Origin: UBA952 sp044361535
GTDB taxonomy: Bacteria > Bacteroidota > Bacteroidia > Flavobacteriales_D > Crocinitomicaceae
DNA: 64,000 nucleotides
Direction: 5' to 3'
NCBI GenBank assembly: GCA_044361535.1
Contig: JBIKIQ010000008.1
Span: 62,001 to 126,000 of the forward strand
Below are positions 1 to 8,934 of the stretch, in pieces. The notes beneath the pieces were generated by a model. The model searched no databases. It was given only the letters and a program-made list of their open reading frames with translations, and was not told where the DNA came from. The position numbers and the translations under genes are program-made. Every line of letters starts with the position of its first letter. Within the stretch, counting starts at the first letter, position 1.

Positions 1-474
1 AATAACATAGCAACAACAGTAGATCCTAAATTAAAGAATTTCTTTGCCTATAAAGGGGTTACACTTTTCAAGCCTAATTTAAAAGAATTGAGAGAAGGCA
101 CAGGGAATTCAATTAATTTTCCTGCCGAAAAGTCTTCGTTTGAAAGTGCACTAAATCTATTGAATGAACAATTAAACAACACATATACATTTGTAACGCT
201 ATCTGAAAACGGTGTTGCCATTACAGATCATAATTCTATTGATTATATTGATGCTCACATTCGGAATATATCGGATGTTAGTGGAGCAGGAGATACCGTA
301 ATTGCTGTCGCAACATTATGTCTATGCTCAGGATGTTCTATGAAGGAAATTGCACAGATTTCTAATTTAGCTGGTGGATTAGTTTGTGAAAAAACTGGTG
401 TTGTCAGTATTGAAGCGAATGAATTAATTGAAGAAGTTGAAAAACTTTTCAACCTAAATCTTGTTAAGGAATAG
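1..474 (+). CDS. PfkB-family carbohydrate kinase, C-terminal part (RfaE1/HldE-like)
   Basis: The reading frame is already open at base 1, so the N-terminus lies outside the window and about 157 codons are visible. The piece shows 'VDPKLKNF' and 'FKPNLKEL', as in ribokinase-type kinases just before the active site, and then the PfkB anion-hole/catalytic motif in the form DVSGAGDT, where the second Asp is the usual catalytic base. The closest family by eye is the heptose-7-phosphate kinase (RfaE1/HldE kinase domain), which makes the ADP-heptose precursor of the lipopolysaccharide core. Other PfkB sugar kinases cannot be excluded from a fragment. It ends 2 nt before the methyltransferase gene, so the two are probably cotranscribed. 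Confidence 0.7.
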   Translation, partial: NNIATTVDPKLKNFFAYKGVTLFKPNLKELREGTGNSINFPAEKSSFESALNLLNEQLNNTYTFVTLSENGVAITDHNSIDYIDAHIRNISDVSGAGDTVIAVATLCLCSGCSMKEIAQISNLAGGLVCEKTGVVSIEANELIEEVEKLFNLNLVKE

Positions 475-476
475 AT

Positions 477-1214
477 ATGTCTGAAAATGTAGTAAAACCA
501 TATGGTAACGAGAATGCTTCCAAAAAACAAGAGGTAGCAACAATGTTCAACAATATATCTGCGAAATACGATTTTTTAAATCATTTTCTTTCATTAGGAA
601 TAGATCGTCTTTGGAGAAAAAGAGCCATTCGTGAGTTGAAATTACTCAAGCCTAAACGAATTCTTGATATTGCAACAGGGACAGGTGATTTTGCTTTAGA
701 GGCATTAAAGATAAATCCTCAAAATGTAATTGGAGTTGATATCTCTGAAGGAATGTTGAAGGTCGGAATGGAAAAAATGAAGTCTAAACAAGTTGATCAC
801 ATTATATCATTGCGTTTAGGAGATTCCGAAAATTTGCCGTTTGAATCGAATGTATTTGATGCTATAACCGTTGGTTTCGGTGTACGTAATTTTGAAAACC
901 TGAATAAAGGATTATCTGAAATGCTTCGTGTTCTGAAGCCAGGTGGAAAAGTGGTAGTTTTGGAATTTTCAAAACCTCGAGTGTTTCCTGTAAAACAACT
1001 TTTTGGATTCTACTCTCGTGTTTTTATCCCATTTTTCGGGAAGTTGTTTTCGAAAGATAAACGCGCATATAGTTACCTTCCTGAATCTGTAAAAGTTTTT
1101 CCAGAAGGACAAGATTTTCTAAATATACTCACCGAGGTAGGATATTCTGATGTTTCTTCTATTCGACTTTCGGGCGGAATCGCAACCATATATTTGGGGA
1201 CTAAAGTCAATTAA
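477..1214 (+). CDS. ubiE: Demethylmenaquinone methyltransferase
   Basis: A 245-residue class I SAM-dependent methyltransferase of the UbiE/MenG family. It carries out the last step of menaquinone synthesis, methylating demethylmenaquinone. The N-terminus has the family signature 'MFNNISAKYDFLNHFLS', motif I is DIATGTGD at residues 64-71, and 'GFGVRNFEN' and 'LKPGGKVVVLEFSKP' follow in family order. Length is normal. menC of the same pathway lies 22 kb downstream. The gene sits directly upstream of porT, a common order in flavobacteria. Confidence 0.95.
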   Translation: MSENVVKPYGNENASKKQEVATMFNNISAKYDFLNHFLSLGIDRLWRKRAIRELKLLKPKRILDIATGTGDFALEALKINPQNVIGVDISEGMLKVGMEKMKSKQVDHIISLRLGDSENLPFESNVFDAITVGFGVRNFENLNKGLSEMLRVLKPGGKVVVLEFSKPRVFPVKQLFGFYSRVFIPFFGKLFSKDKRAYSYLPESVKVFPEGQDFLNILTEVGYSDVSSIRLSGGIATIYLGTKVN

Positions 1215-1234
1215 TTGTAATTTGTGAACGATTT

Positions 1235-1966
1235 TTGCGTTTATTAATCGTGAAGTTATTTTTATCAATATCTTTTTTGTTTATTGGCTTGGCAGTATTT
1301 GCTCAGCCCTACAAGACATTGAATTATAAAAAGTTTGATGATAGATTATTTCATTTTGGTTTTATGTTGGGCGCAAATACAGCTGATTTTACATCCTATC
1401 CTGTTTTGAATGCATACGAGTTATATGGAGTCAAATCCATGACAACGAAAGCGCAACCAGGTGGTCAAGTAGGTATCTTGACGACAATGAAACTTTGGAA
1501 GCCTAGTTTTCGATTGCGATTTATGCCGTCACTATCTTTTCAAGAAAAGGCAATTTTTTATACGTACGATAATCCAGACACCACGAAACAATTTGATTTG
1601 GTAAAGGAGGAAAGAGTAAACTCCACAAGTTTGGATTTTCCATTGATGTTCCAATATAGAACATTAAGATATAATAACTTCACTGCGTATTTTATGGGTG
1701 GTTTTCAATACTCAATGGATTTACAATCGCAAGAGAAAGCCGCTCAGAATTTTATCGATCCCTATGTTAAGATCAGAAGAAATGATTATCAATACCAAGT
1801 TGGAGGAGGCGTAGAATTTTTCTTAACCTATTTTAAACTTGCATTTGAATTAAAATATTCTCACGGTATACGAAATACATTTATTCAAGATTACACACCT
1901 GTGTCCAAGCCAATCAATAGTTTATACAATAAACTGTGGTTTTTTTCAGTCATTTTTGAAGGGTAA
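1235..1966 (+). CDS. porT: Type IX secretion outer-membrane protein PorT (SprT)
   Basis: About 243 residues: a signal peptide ending in AVFAQ, then a beta-rich barrel ('FHFGFMLGANTADF', 'PGGQVGIL', 'SLDFPLMFQYRT', 'VGGGVEFFLTYFKLAFELKYSHGIRN'). This is the PorT pattern; PorT is an outer-membrane barrel needed for T9SS secretion and gliding. The position right after ubiE supports the call. The start is uncertain: a TTG at 1235 and a GTG at 1250 are both in frame and both give a workable signal peptide. The gene ends 2 nt before the next start codon. Confidence 0.85.
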   Translation: MRLLIVKLFLSISFLFIGLAVFAQPYKTLNYKKFDDRLFHFGFMLGANTADFTSYPVLNAYELYGVKSMTTKAQPGGQVGILTTMKLWKPSFRLRFMPSLSFQEKAIFYTYDNPDTTKQFDLVKEERVNSTSLDFPLMFQYRTLRYNNFTAYFMGGFQYSMDLQSQEKAAQNFIDPYVKIRRNDYQYQVGGGVEFFLTYFKLAFELKYSHGIRNTFIQDYTPVSKPINSLYNKLWFFSVIFEG

Positions 1967-1968
1967 TT

Positions 1969-3522
1969 ATGACAGAAATTTCACTTATTCTTTCACCTGA
2001 GGAAGCTAAAAATAATGAATTCATTCGATTAAAATTAGCTCAAATAAGTACGTTAAACCCAAGTGAATGTCACTTCAAATGGAAAAAAAGAAGTATAGAT
2101 GCAAGAAAAAAAGAGATAAAAATTCAAGCCATTTTTCTCGTTTCCAATCAGCCGTTTGGAGAAGTGAAAAATTGTTTTTCGCCAAAGAAAAAACGCAATA
2201 ATACAGCGGAAGTAGCCGTAATTGGTTTTGGTCCGGCCGGAATTTTTGCCGCTTTGGAATTATTGGCAAATGGAATAAAGCCTGTCATTTTTGAAAGAGG
2301 AAAAGACGTTCGTTCGCGAAGAAGAGATTTAGCAAAATTAAATCGTGACATGCAATTAAATCCAGAATCCAATTATTGTTTTGGAGAAGGTGGTGCGGGT
2401 ACCTATTCAGATGGTAAATTATATACGCGATCAAAAAAAAGAGGCGATGTTGAGCAAGTATTACAATCTTTTGTGGAATTTGGTGCCTCTGAAGATATTT
2501 TGGTGGATGCACATCCCCATATCGGAACAAATAAACTTCCTCAAATAATTGTTGCCATGAGAGAAGCGATAATCAATCATGGTGGCGAGGTTCATTTTGA
2601 GTCTAAACTTACAGATATAATAACGGAAAATAATGTGCTGAAATCCATTGAAATAAATGGAAGTAAGAAATATGAATTTCAAAATTTAATTCTAGCTACT
2701 GGACATTCGGCTCGTGATATCTTTTATTTACTTCATAAAAAAGGAATTCAAATACAGGCAAAACCATTTGCATTAGGAGTGAGAGTTGAGCATAGCCAAG
2801 AATTAATTGACAAGATTCAATACCATGGCAGATTAAATGATGATTACCTTCCTCCAGCATCTTATTCATTAGTTACTCAAGTTGAGAATAAAGGAGTGTT
2901 TTCTTTTTGCATGTGTCCGGGTGGAATTATTGCTCCTTGCGCCACTGAGAATGGTGAGGTTGTAACCAATGGATGGTCTCCTTCTAAAAGAAATAATCCC
3001 TATTCAAATTCGGGAATTGTAGTAGGAATAGAACCTGTAGATTTGGCAGATAACAATAATGATCCGTTTGTTTGCCTTAGTTTTCAAAAAGAAATAGAGA
3101 AAAAAGCGTGGGAATTAGCAGGCGAATCTCAACAAGTTCCTGCACAGAGATTAGTTGATTTTCTAGCGAATAAAAAATCAGAAAAGTTACCAAAAAGCTC
3201 CTATCAACCAGGTGTCGTAAGTATTAATCTTCATGAGTTATTTCCAGCATTTGTTGCGGAAAGATTGCGGAAAGCATTTATCGATTTTGGAAAAAAAATG
3301 CCAGGATTCATTTCAGAAGAAGCTATACTTCATGCGCCCGAATCTAGAACATCTTCTCCGATAAGTATACCAAGAGACAGAGAGTCTTATCAGCACATAC
3401 AAGTATCCGGTATTTATCCATGTGGAGAAGGTGCAGGGTATGCAGGTGGAATTGTTTCTGCTGCAGTTGATGGTATTAATTGTGCTAAAAAGATTGTTGA
3501 ATTAGTTGATATAACCGATTAA
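1969..3522 (+). CDS. FAD-dependent NAD(P)-type oxidoreductase (COG2509-like)
   Basis: 517 residues. A small N-terminal alpha/beta domain of about 75 residues precedes a Rossmann dinucleotide-binding motif, VIGFGPAGIFAALELL at about residues 84-99. Later come 'FGEGGAGTYSDGKLYTR', 'CMCPGGIIAPCATENGEVVTNG' and a C-terminal FAD-contacting stretch, 'GEGAGYAGGIVSAAVDG'. This layout matches the large uncharacterised FAD-dehydrogenase family COG2509. The substrate is unknown and no membrane segment is seen. It follows porT by 2 nt and is probably read from the same message. Confidence 0.85.
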   Translation: MTEISLILSPEEAKNNEFIRLKLAQISTLNPSECHFKWKKRSIDARKKEIKIQAIFLVSNQPFGEVKNCFSPKKKRNNTAEVAVIGFGPAGIFAALELLANGIKPVIFERGKDVRSRRRDLAKLNRDMQLNPESNYCFGEGGAGTYSDGKLYTRSKKRGDVEQVLQSFVEFGASEDILVDAHPHIGTNKLPQIIVAMREAIINHGGEVHFESKLTDIITENNVLKSIEINGSKKYEFQNLILATGHSARDIFYLLHKKGIQIQAKPFALGVRVEHSQELIDKIQYHGRLNDDYLPPASYSLVTQVENKGVFSFCMCPGGIIAPCATENGEVVTNGWSPSKRNNPYSNSGIVVGIEPVDLADNNNDPFVCLSFQKEIEKKAWELAGESQQVPAQRLVDFLANKKSEKLPKSSYQPGVVSINLHELFPAFVAERLRKAFIDFGKKMPGFISEEAILHAPESRTSSPISIPRDRESYQHIQVSGIYPCGEGAGYAGGIVSAAVDGINCAKKIVELVDITD

Positions 3523-3577
3523 ATTTTATTTAATGGTAAAAGAAAACTATTTTTGTTATTCATTTAAACTTGATGTG

Positions 3578-4243
3578 ATGTTAAAGTATCTCATTTTTAT
3601 TGGTTTTGCACTTTTCTCGTTAGGAGAAAATCTAAATGCCCAAGTAAGTATTTCTGGAGGAGCAAATATGCTGAATGCATTTGGGGTTAATAAATCGTTC
3701 TATGGTATTCATATTGGCGGAGAATTACCTCAAAATAATATGGTTACCTTTTATGGTAGATTAAATTATTTTTTTCCGACGGCAGAGTCAGATTCTTCAA
3801 ATGCAGTGGCCGTTGGGAAGGACTTTAATGTCAACCCATACCAAATAAATGTTAAGTATTTAAATACAACTAGTTTTATTTCTATCGAAGGAGGAACAAG
3901 GTCGTATATTGGAAATGGGTTTGATAATGGGTTTTCCGGTTATGGAGGTGGAAAAACATCTTTGTTAATAAGCCGAGTAGGCGCACGAGTAAATGATTAC
4001 AATACAGGCATGTATACCCTTGATGAAACTACATTAGGTAAAGGTTCTATTTTAGGTCTTTGTTTAGGATTGCAAGGTGGGATAAAATACACTTTTCCAG
4101 GTGTAGGATCAATTTATCTGGATGGTTCGTTGGATTATTTACTTTTCGCCACTCCAAGCAACCAGAATGTATATACCTCTTATTACCCCGTTCAAAGAAT
4201 TTTATTTATTACCACGTTAGGTTTTAGGAAAGATTTCTATTAG
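3578..4243 (+). CDS. Exported protein of unknown function, probable outer-membrane barrel
   Basis: I do not recognise a named family. The frame opens at 3533, but the ATG at 3578 places a clean signal peptide (MLKYLIFIGFALFSL...NAQ) at the N-terminus, so I prefer it (221 residues). The mature part is rich in Gly, Tyr and alternating hydrophobic stretches and ends in an aromatic residue, FRKDFY, which is typical of small outer-membrane beta-barrels of this phylum. The stop codon overlaps the stop of the convergent kinase gene. Confidence 0.65.
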   Translation: MLKYLIFIGFALFSLGENLNAQVSISGGANMLNAFGVNKSFYGIHIGGELPQNNMVTFYGRLNYFFPTAESDSSNAVAVGKDFNVNPYQINVKYLNTTSFISIEGGTRSYIGNGFDNGFSGYGGGKTSLLISRVGARVNDYNTGMYTLDETTLGKGSILGLCLGLQGGIKYTFPGVGSIYLDGSLDYLLFATPSNQNVYTSYYPVQRILFITTLGFRKDFY

Positions 4244-5112
4244 AAAAGCCAATATTTCTTTTCTGAAATTTCGTTCAATTCTTTCCAAATATCATCACTA
4301 GTTTGGATGCGTTTTTCTCTGGCGTTCAATAAGCATGATTGTACTTCATCGATAGGAAGTTGATTAGGGGGTAATCGAAAAGAATGTTTAACACAAATCT
4401 TTGAGAGTAATTCAAATAATTTTTTAGGTAAACCAGCATCATTTACCAAAGGATGAGTTATTTGTAGATTGGTAAATATAGATGGATTAGGATGACTTAA
4501 TGGCAGTTTTCCTGAATATAAATAATACATGCAAATTCCAAGTGAAAATAAATCACTACTGTGATTCACCAATGATTTTTGAGAAAGAATTACTTCAGGA
4601 GCAGAAAAACCGAGTGAAAACAGAACTTCTCCATCATTTTTCGCTGGTATAGTATGTGCGAGGCCAAAGTCGATAAGCGTAAGATGTATTTCCGAATTTT
4701 CCTTGTAAACTAAAAAGTTTGAGGGCTTAATATCATTGTGTGCAATTTGATGTGTGTTTAAAAACTTAAAAATCGGAATGCTATGTTCAACAAAGAGCTT
4801 TAGCTTATCCAATTTGCTGATTTTATTATTCTTCCACCATATTTCAAGCGAATCACCGAGCTTAAATTCTTTCAGTAAATACATATCTGTATCATCTTCC
4901 CAAAAATCTATTGTTTTTTGAAAGTTGGGAGAAATTAGGTTGAATTTTGATTCCTGAATTAGTTTATTTTGCTGTAAAATGGTAGATTCATTTTTTTCAA
5001 CCGTTTTTAAAACATATGGTTGTGGATCATCTTCATAACAAACGCGAAACACCTTAGAAAACTTCCTTTTTTTTTGATTGCCTAATTCCTCAAGTATTGT
5101 GAAATGCCTCAT
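4240..5112 (-). CDS. Serine/threonine protein kinase (Hanks type)
   Basis: A 290-residue single-domain kinase without a membrane segment or sensor domain. Visible landmarks are the ATP-binding Lys36 in 'YVLK', a probable alpha-C Glu54, the catalytic loop HNDIKPSNF with Asp127, the magnesium-binding DFG at 148-150, APE at 171-173 and Asp187 in 'SSDLFSLG'. The glycine-rich loop is eroded (LGNQKKRKFSKVF, with only one Gly), and the usual HRD Arg is Asn. All residues needed for phosphotransfer are present, so activity is likely. The substrate is unknown. The stop overlaps that of the convergent gene by 4 nt. Confidence 0.85.
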   Translation of the reverse strand: MRHFTILEELGNQKKRKFSKVFRVCYEDDPQPYVLKTVEKNESTILQQNKLIQESKFNLISPNFQKTIDFWEDDTDMYLLKEFKLGDSLEIWWKNNKISKLDKLKLFVEHSIPIFKFLNTHQIAHNDIKPSNFLVYKENSEIHLTLIDFGLAHTIPAKNDGEVLFSLGFSAPEVILSQKSLVNHSSDLFSLGICMYYLYSGKLPLSHPNPSIFTNLQITHPLVNDAGLPKKLFELLSKICVKHSFRLPPNQLPIDEVQSCLLNAREKRIQTSDDIWKELNEISEKKYWLF

Positions 5113-5167
5113 ATTTTTTAAACGGGATGGGAATAGATTTAAGATGATTTTTACAAAATAAAAGTAA

Positions 5168-5803
5168 TTAATTCTGAATGATTTTATTTAATAAATTATT
5201 TAAGTATGTAGTATCAATTGAATGATTACCATTGTATTGTGTTGTTTCAAATCCAATATTCTTATAAAAATCCATTGTATCAGAAAATTGACTTTTTGTG
5301 AAGTAGGGGTCATCTTTTCCAATAACAAAATAATTATTCTTGGTATCAGATTTTATTTCATTATCAAGTTTTAAATCGGGTGGAAAAATACATGCCCAAA
5401 GTATGAGATGATCAATGAAATTTGTTGCGTAAAAAAATCGAGCTGCAGTTGCACCACCTTGAGAGAATCCCAATAAAATGCTTTTCGTAAATGATTTTTT
5501 TAAATGAAATTTTGAAGTTAATTCATTGAGGTATTTCATATTGTCTTGTATATCACTTTCACGATCTTCCTTAGTCATCCATGACGCACCAACACGACCA
5601 GATGAACCTTCTAAATAGAATCGGTGTAATCCTTCTGGTAGCACAACAAAAAAATCTTCTGATAAATTTTCAAACTTTCGCCCAAAATAGTTTGGGAGTT
5701 GACCATAACCATGCAAGGCAATTATAAGATACTTAGCTTTATTGATATCTCCAATCGTATAATATCTGATAGTTTTTTTAATGGTCAATTTATTTTCAAT
5801 CAT
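5168..5803 (-). CDS. Alpha/beta-hydrolase, esterase (phospholipase/carboxylesterase type)
   Basis: A cytosolic alpha/beta-hydrolase fold protein of 211 residues. Counted from the longest frame (start 5836), the oxyanion region is 'ALHGYGQ' at 40-46, the nucleophile is Ser125 in GFSQG, the acid is Asp175 or Asp176 in 'GKDDPYF', and the base is His205 in 'NGNHSID'. This is the YpfH/carboxylesterase class acting on small esters; the natural substrate is unknown. I chose the ATG at 5803 because a TAATTTTG promoter box lies at 5824-5831, inside the longer frame. It is divergent from the gene at 5843. Confidence 0.8.
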   Translation of the reverse strand: MIENKLTIKKTIRYYTIGDINKAKYLIIALHGYGQLPNYFGRKFENLSEDFFVVLPEGLHRFYLEGSSGRVGASWMTKEDRESDIQDNMKYLNELTSKFHLKKSFTKSILLGFSQGGATAARFFYATNFIDHLILWACIFPPDLKLDNEIKSDTKNNYFVIGKDDPYFTKSQFSDTMDFYKNIGFETTQYNGNHSIDTTYLNNLLNKIIQN

Positions 5804-5808
5804 GGATT

Positions 5809-5839
5809 TTGGTTGTTTACCAACAAAATTATACATTTG
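5809..5839 (+). promoter_or_regulatory. Probable promoter of the gene at 5843 (TTG, 20 bp, TACATTTG)
   Basis: A TTG at 5809-5811 is followed after 20 bp by TACATTTG at 5832-5839, matching the Bacteroidota promoter layout. Only 'AAC' separates the box from the GTG at 5843. Transcription would therefore begin at or next to the start codon, giving a leaderless message. Confidence 0.45.
5824..5831 (-). promoter_or_regulatory. Probable -7 promoter box of the esterase gene
   Basis: The minus strand reads TAATTTTG, a full match to the Bacteroidota sigma-ABfrA -7 box TAnnTTTG, about 20 nt before the ATG at 5803. It lies back to back with a plus-strand box at 5832-5839. No clear -33 TTG is seen, and such boxes also occur by chance in AT-rich DNA. 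Confidence 0.4.
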
Positions 5840-5842
5840 AAC

Positions 5843-6385
5843 GTGCGAAAGCTACTTTCTTATTTTCTTTTGTTTCTTTTCTTATGGCAAATAGGGGGGT
5901 ATCTGCTTGAATTTCAGTTTGAATCAACCCGAATTCGAAAAGAAATTAAAAAACTCACAAAAGAGGCCGTTCCGCTTAATCAGTTGGTTTACTTTCAATT
6001 TTCAGAAAAAGAAATCCAAAATTTGACATGGACCAAAAAGAATGAGTTTAAAAAAAATGGGCATTTTTATGATGTTGTTTGGAGAAAAAATTTAGCGAAT
6101 GGGGTAGTTGAATTTCAATGTGTTTCTGATGATCAAGAAACCGTGTTATTTGCGAAACTAGACCAATACGTATCTGCTAATTTAGCCAATTCTAACCCTG
6201 ATAAACCATTAAAAAATTGGTCCAAATTGGTATTTGGTGTTTATTTATTTTCTCATATAGATTTGGATCCCATTTTTCAAACTTCCCTTACAGTTTGTAC
6301 TGAAGATGGATTTTATTACAAGGATCAACTATCAATCGGTTATTTATTTACAGAAACCCCTCCGCCCAATGGAGAATTTGCTTAG
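5843..6385 (+). CDS. Conserved Bacteroidota protein of unknown function upstream of a TonB receptor
   Basis: 180 residues from a GTG start. The longer frame from 5699 would run through the divergent esterase gene and its promoter, so I reject it. An N-terminal hydrophobic segment (LLSYFLLFLFLWQIGGYLL) suggests a membrane anchor or uncleaved signal. It is followed by a charged stretch, 'ESTRIRKEIKKLTKEAVPLNQLVYFQF'-like in style. I recall similar proteins as conserved unknowns in this phylum, with the layout hydrophobic start, RKEIK, and a short beta-rich domain. It ends 38 nt before the TonB-dependent receptor, so a shared message and an envelope role are plausible. Confidence 0.65.
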   Translation: MRKLLSYFLLFLFLWQIGGYLLEFQFESTRIRKEIKKLTKEAVPLNQLVYFQFSEKEIQNLTWTKKNEFKKNGHFYDVVWRKNLANGVVEFQCVSDDQETVLFAKLDQYVSANLANSNPDKPLKNWSKLVFGVYLFSHIDLDPIFQTSLTVCTEDGFYYKDQLSIGYLFTETPPPNGEFA

Positions 6386-6423
6386 CCTATTAGCAAATAA
6401 AGTTTTAATTAAATAAATAAAAA

Positions 6424-8832
6424 ATGAAAATGTCTATATTGACCTTAATCGGTCTCATTATGGGTTTTGTGTATACCCTAAATGCACAGCAAACTGTTCA
6501 GTTTTATGATGAAAGTACATGGCAGCCGTTAGCTGGTGTCAAGGTACAATTTGGAAATGAGGAGCGAGTATCAGACCAAAACGGAAAGATTTCAATGAAT
6601 GAAGTTTTTTCTTCTACAATGGTTTCTATTTCTCATCCCGATTATGAGTCGATTATTTTGTCTTATTCCTTTATTATGGAAAAAAAGTATAAAATTGGAC
6701 TAAAGTCAAATGCGAATACTTTTGATGAAACAGTTATTTCGGCTTCTAAGGTAGAAGAAAAAAAGAAAGATGTAGCCCAGAAAATTCAAGTATTAAAAAG
6801 TGCTGAATTACAATTTCAAAACCAAACATCAATGGCAGATGCAATGGCTGGAAGTGGAAATGTCTTTGTTCAGAAAAGTCAGCTTGGTGGTGGAAGTCCA
6901 ATCATTCGCGGATTTGAAACCAATAAAGTGTTGATGGTGGTAGATGGAATTCGCATGAATAATGCAATTTATCGTGGTGGACATTTGCAAAATATAATTA
7001 CGTTGGACAATTCAATGATGGATCGAGTGGAAGTAGTTTTTGGTCCAGGGTCTGTAGTTTATGGGTCGGATGCCATTGGTGGCGTTATGTCATTTACTAC
7101 CAAAAATCCTACACTAAGTTCAACTGATGATGTTCTTGTTAAAGGAGGTGCTTATACGCGCTATTTTTCAGCTGCTAATGGATTTGCTGCGAACGCAAAT
7201 GTTTCTGTGGGTTCTAAACGCTTTGCATCCTTGACATCGTTTACCTATTCAAGTTATGGTGATTTAAGACAAGGAGCTATTAGAAGTCCGTTTGTAGGAA
7301 ATTTCGGATCTAGACCTTGGTATGTCGAGCGCATAGATGGAGTGGATTCTATGATTGTCAATGCGGATACAAATCTTCAAATTGGATCATCGTATAGTCA
7401 ATACGATGTTTTGCAAAAATTTACCTTTAAGCAAAATGATTGGATGACTCATAAATTGAATTTCCAATTATCCAATTCAAGCAATATTGATCGCTATGAT
7501 CGGTTGACTCTAATGAGTAATGGAAAACCTAGATTTGCGGAATGGTACTACGGACCACAATTTAGATTGCTGGCAGCATACACTTTGGAATTTTCCAATA
7601 AGAATAAATTCTATGACAATGCTCGCTTGATTTTAGGATATCAGTCAATTGAAGAAAGTAGAATGGATCGTAGATTTAATAAGGATTTATTAAATAACCG
7701 TTTTGAGAATTTAAATATCGTTACCTTCAATGCTGATTTTTCTAAAAAAATAGCCAAACATGAACTTCGATATGGACTTGATGCATACATTAATAACGTG
7801 AAATCCAGTGCATTTGTAAAGGATATTGTCGCAGACACTACCGGATCTCTCGATACTCGATATCCTGATGGAGGATCTTCAATGCAGGCTATTGCAGGCT
7901 ACCTAACACATACATGGGAGCTTTCCGAAAAAATAATTCTTAACGATGGATTGCGATATTCAAATGTAGGATTAAATGCAATATTCAATGATAAAACATT
8001 TTTCCCTTTTCCATTTAATGAGATAAATCAAAATTACTCTGCATTGAATGGAAATATTGGTGTAATTTATATTCCGACCTCAAATTTGAGAATTACAGCA
8101 ACTGGTTCAACTGGTTTTAGAGCTCCTAATGTTGATGATTTAACCAAAGTATTTGAGTCTGTTCCAGGAAAAGTAGTTGTTCCTAATCCAAATTTAAGCT
8201 ATGAATATTCATATTCGGCTGAAATTGGTGTTAATTACCGTATGGCAAAGTCACTAAATTTTGGAGCAAATGCATATTATACTTTATTGAATAATGCTTT
8301 GACTGTTCAAAATTCTACTTATGCGGGCCAAGATTCAATTTTGTATGATGGAGTTATGAGTCAAGTGATGACTACTACAAATTCCGGAAGAGCATATGTC
8401 TACGGTTTTGAAGGTTTCGTATCTGGTGAAATAGGTGACTACTTCTCAATTATAGGTACAGTGAATTACACATATGGAAGAATTAAAACAGATTCAATTC
8501 CATATCCTTTGGATCATATTCCTCCTGTATTTGGAAAAATTGGAATAACCTATCACGTTGATAAATTTAAGACGGAATTTTTTGCAAATTATTCAGGATG
8601 GAAACGCTTGAAAGATTACAATCTCATTGGTGAGGATAATTATGCATATGCTTTACCAGAGGGAATGCCAAGCTGGTTTACTCTAAATATTAGAGCGGGA
8701 TATAATTTCAATAAAAATTTATCAATTCAAATGGCTTGTGAGAATATTTTAGATCACAATTACAGAAATTTCGCATCAAATATTTCAGCTCCTGGAAGGA
8801 ATTTTATCCTCACTTTGAGAGGAAATTTTTGA
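6424..8832 (+). CDS. TonB-dependent outer-membrane receptor
   Basis: 802 residues. A signal peptide ends near LNAQ, followed by a carboxypeptidase-like regulatory domain at about 20-95. The plug domain shows 'GGGSPIIRGFETNKVLMVVDGIRMNNA', then 'MDRVEVVFGPGSVVYGSDAIGG' at about residues 200-222. A 22-strand-type barrel ends in a terminal Phe (ILTLRGNF), as expected for BAM-dependent folding. This class imports iron complexes, haem or other large ligands using TonB energy. The wording of the plug resembles haem/siderophore receptors, but the ligand cannot be read from sequence. An ATG at 6430 is an equally possible start. A strong terminator follows. Confidence 0.93.
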   Translation: MKMSILTLIGLIMGFVYTLNAQQTVQFYDESTWQPLAGVKVQFGNEERVSDQNGKISMNEVFSSTMVSISHPDYESIILSYSFIMEKKYKIGLKSNANTFDETVISASKVEEKKKDVAQKIQVLKSAELQFQNQTSMADAMAGSGNVFVQKSQLGGGSPIIRGFETNKVLMVVDGIRMNNAIYRGGHLQNIITLDNSMMDRVEVVFGPGSVVYGSDAIGGVMSFTTKNPTLSSTDDVLVKGGAYTRYFSAANGFAANANVSVGSKRFASLTSFTYSSYGDLRQGAIRSPFVGNFGSRPWYVERIDGVDSMIVNADTNLQIGSSYSQYDVLQKFTFKQNDWMTHKLNFQLSNSSNIDRYDRLTLMSNGKPRFAEWYYGPQFRLLAAYTLEFSNKNKFYDNARLILGYQSIEESRMDRRFNKDLLNNRFENLNIVTFNADFSKKIAKHELRYGLDAYINNVKSSAFVKDIVADTTGSLDTRYPDGGSSMQAIAGYLTHTWELSEKIILNDGLRYSNVGLNAIFNDKTFFPFPFNEINQNYSALNGNIGVIYIPTSNLRITATGSTGFRAPNVDDLTKVFESVPGKVVVPNPNLSYEYSYSAEIGVNYRMAKSLNFGANAYYTLLNNALTVQNSTYAGQDSILYDGVMSQVMTTTNSGRAYVYGFEGFVSGEIGDYFSIIGTVNYTYGRIKTDSIPYPLDHIPPVFGKIGITYHVDKFKTEFFANYSGWKRLKDYNLIGEDNYAYALPEGMPSWFTLNIRAGYNFNKNLSIQMACENILDHNYRNFASNISAPGRNFILTLRGNF

Positions 8833-8847
8833 ATGTAAATTAAATCG

Positions 8848-8875
8848 AAAGAGCGTTTGGAAACGAACGCTCTTT
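8848..8875. terminator. Rho-independent, probably bidirectional terminator
   Basis: A perfect 10-bp stem (AAAGAGCGTT / AACGCTCTTT) with an 8-nt loop, whose A/T ends supply a U tract on both strands. It lies between the convergent receptor gene and the short-chain dehydrogenase gene. Confidence 0.78.
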
Positions 8876-8934
8876 TATATTATCAATCGAAGAAATAATT
8901 TCAATTAGAATAATCAAGTTGCAATTAACGCTAA

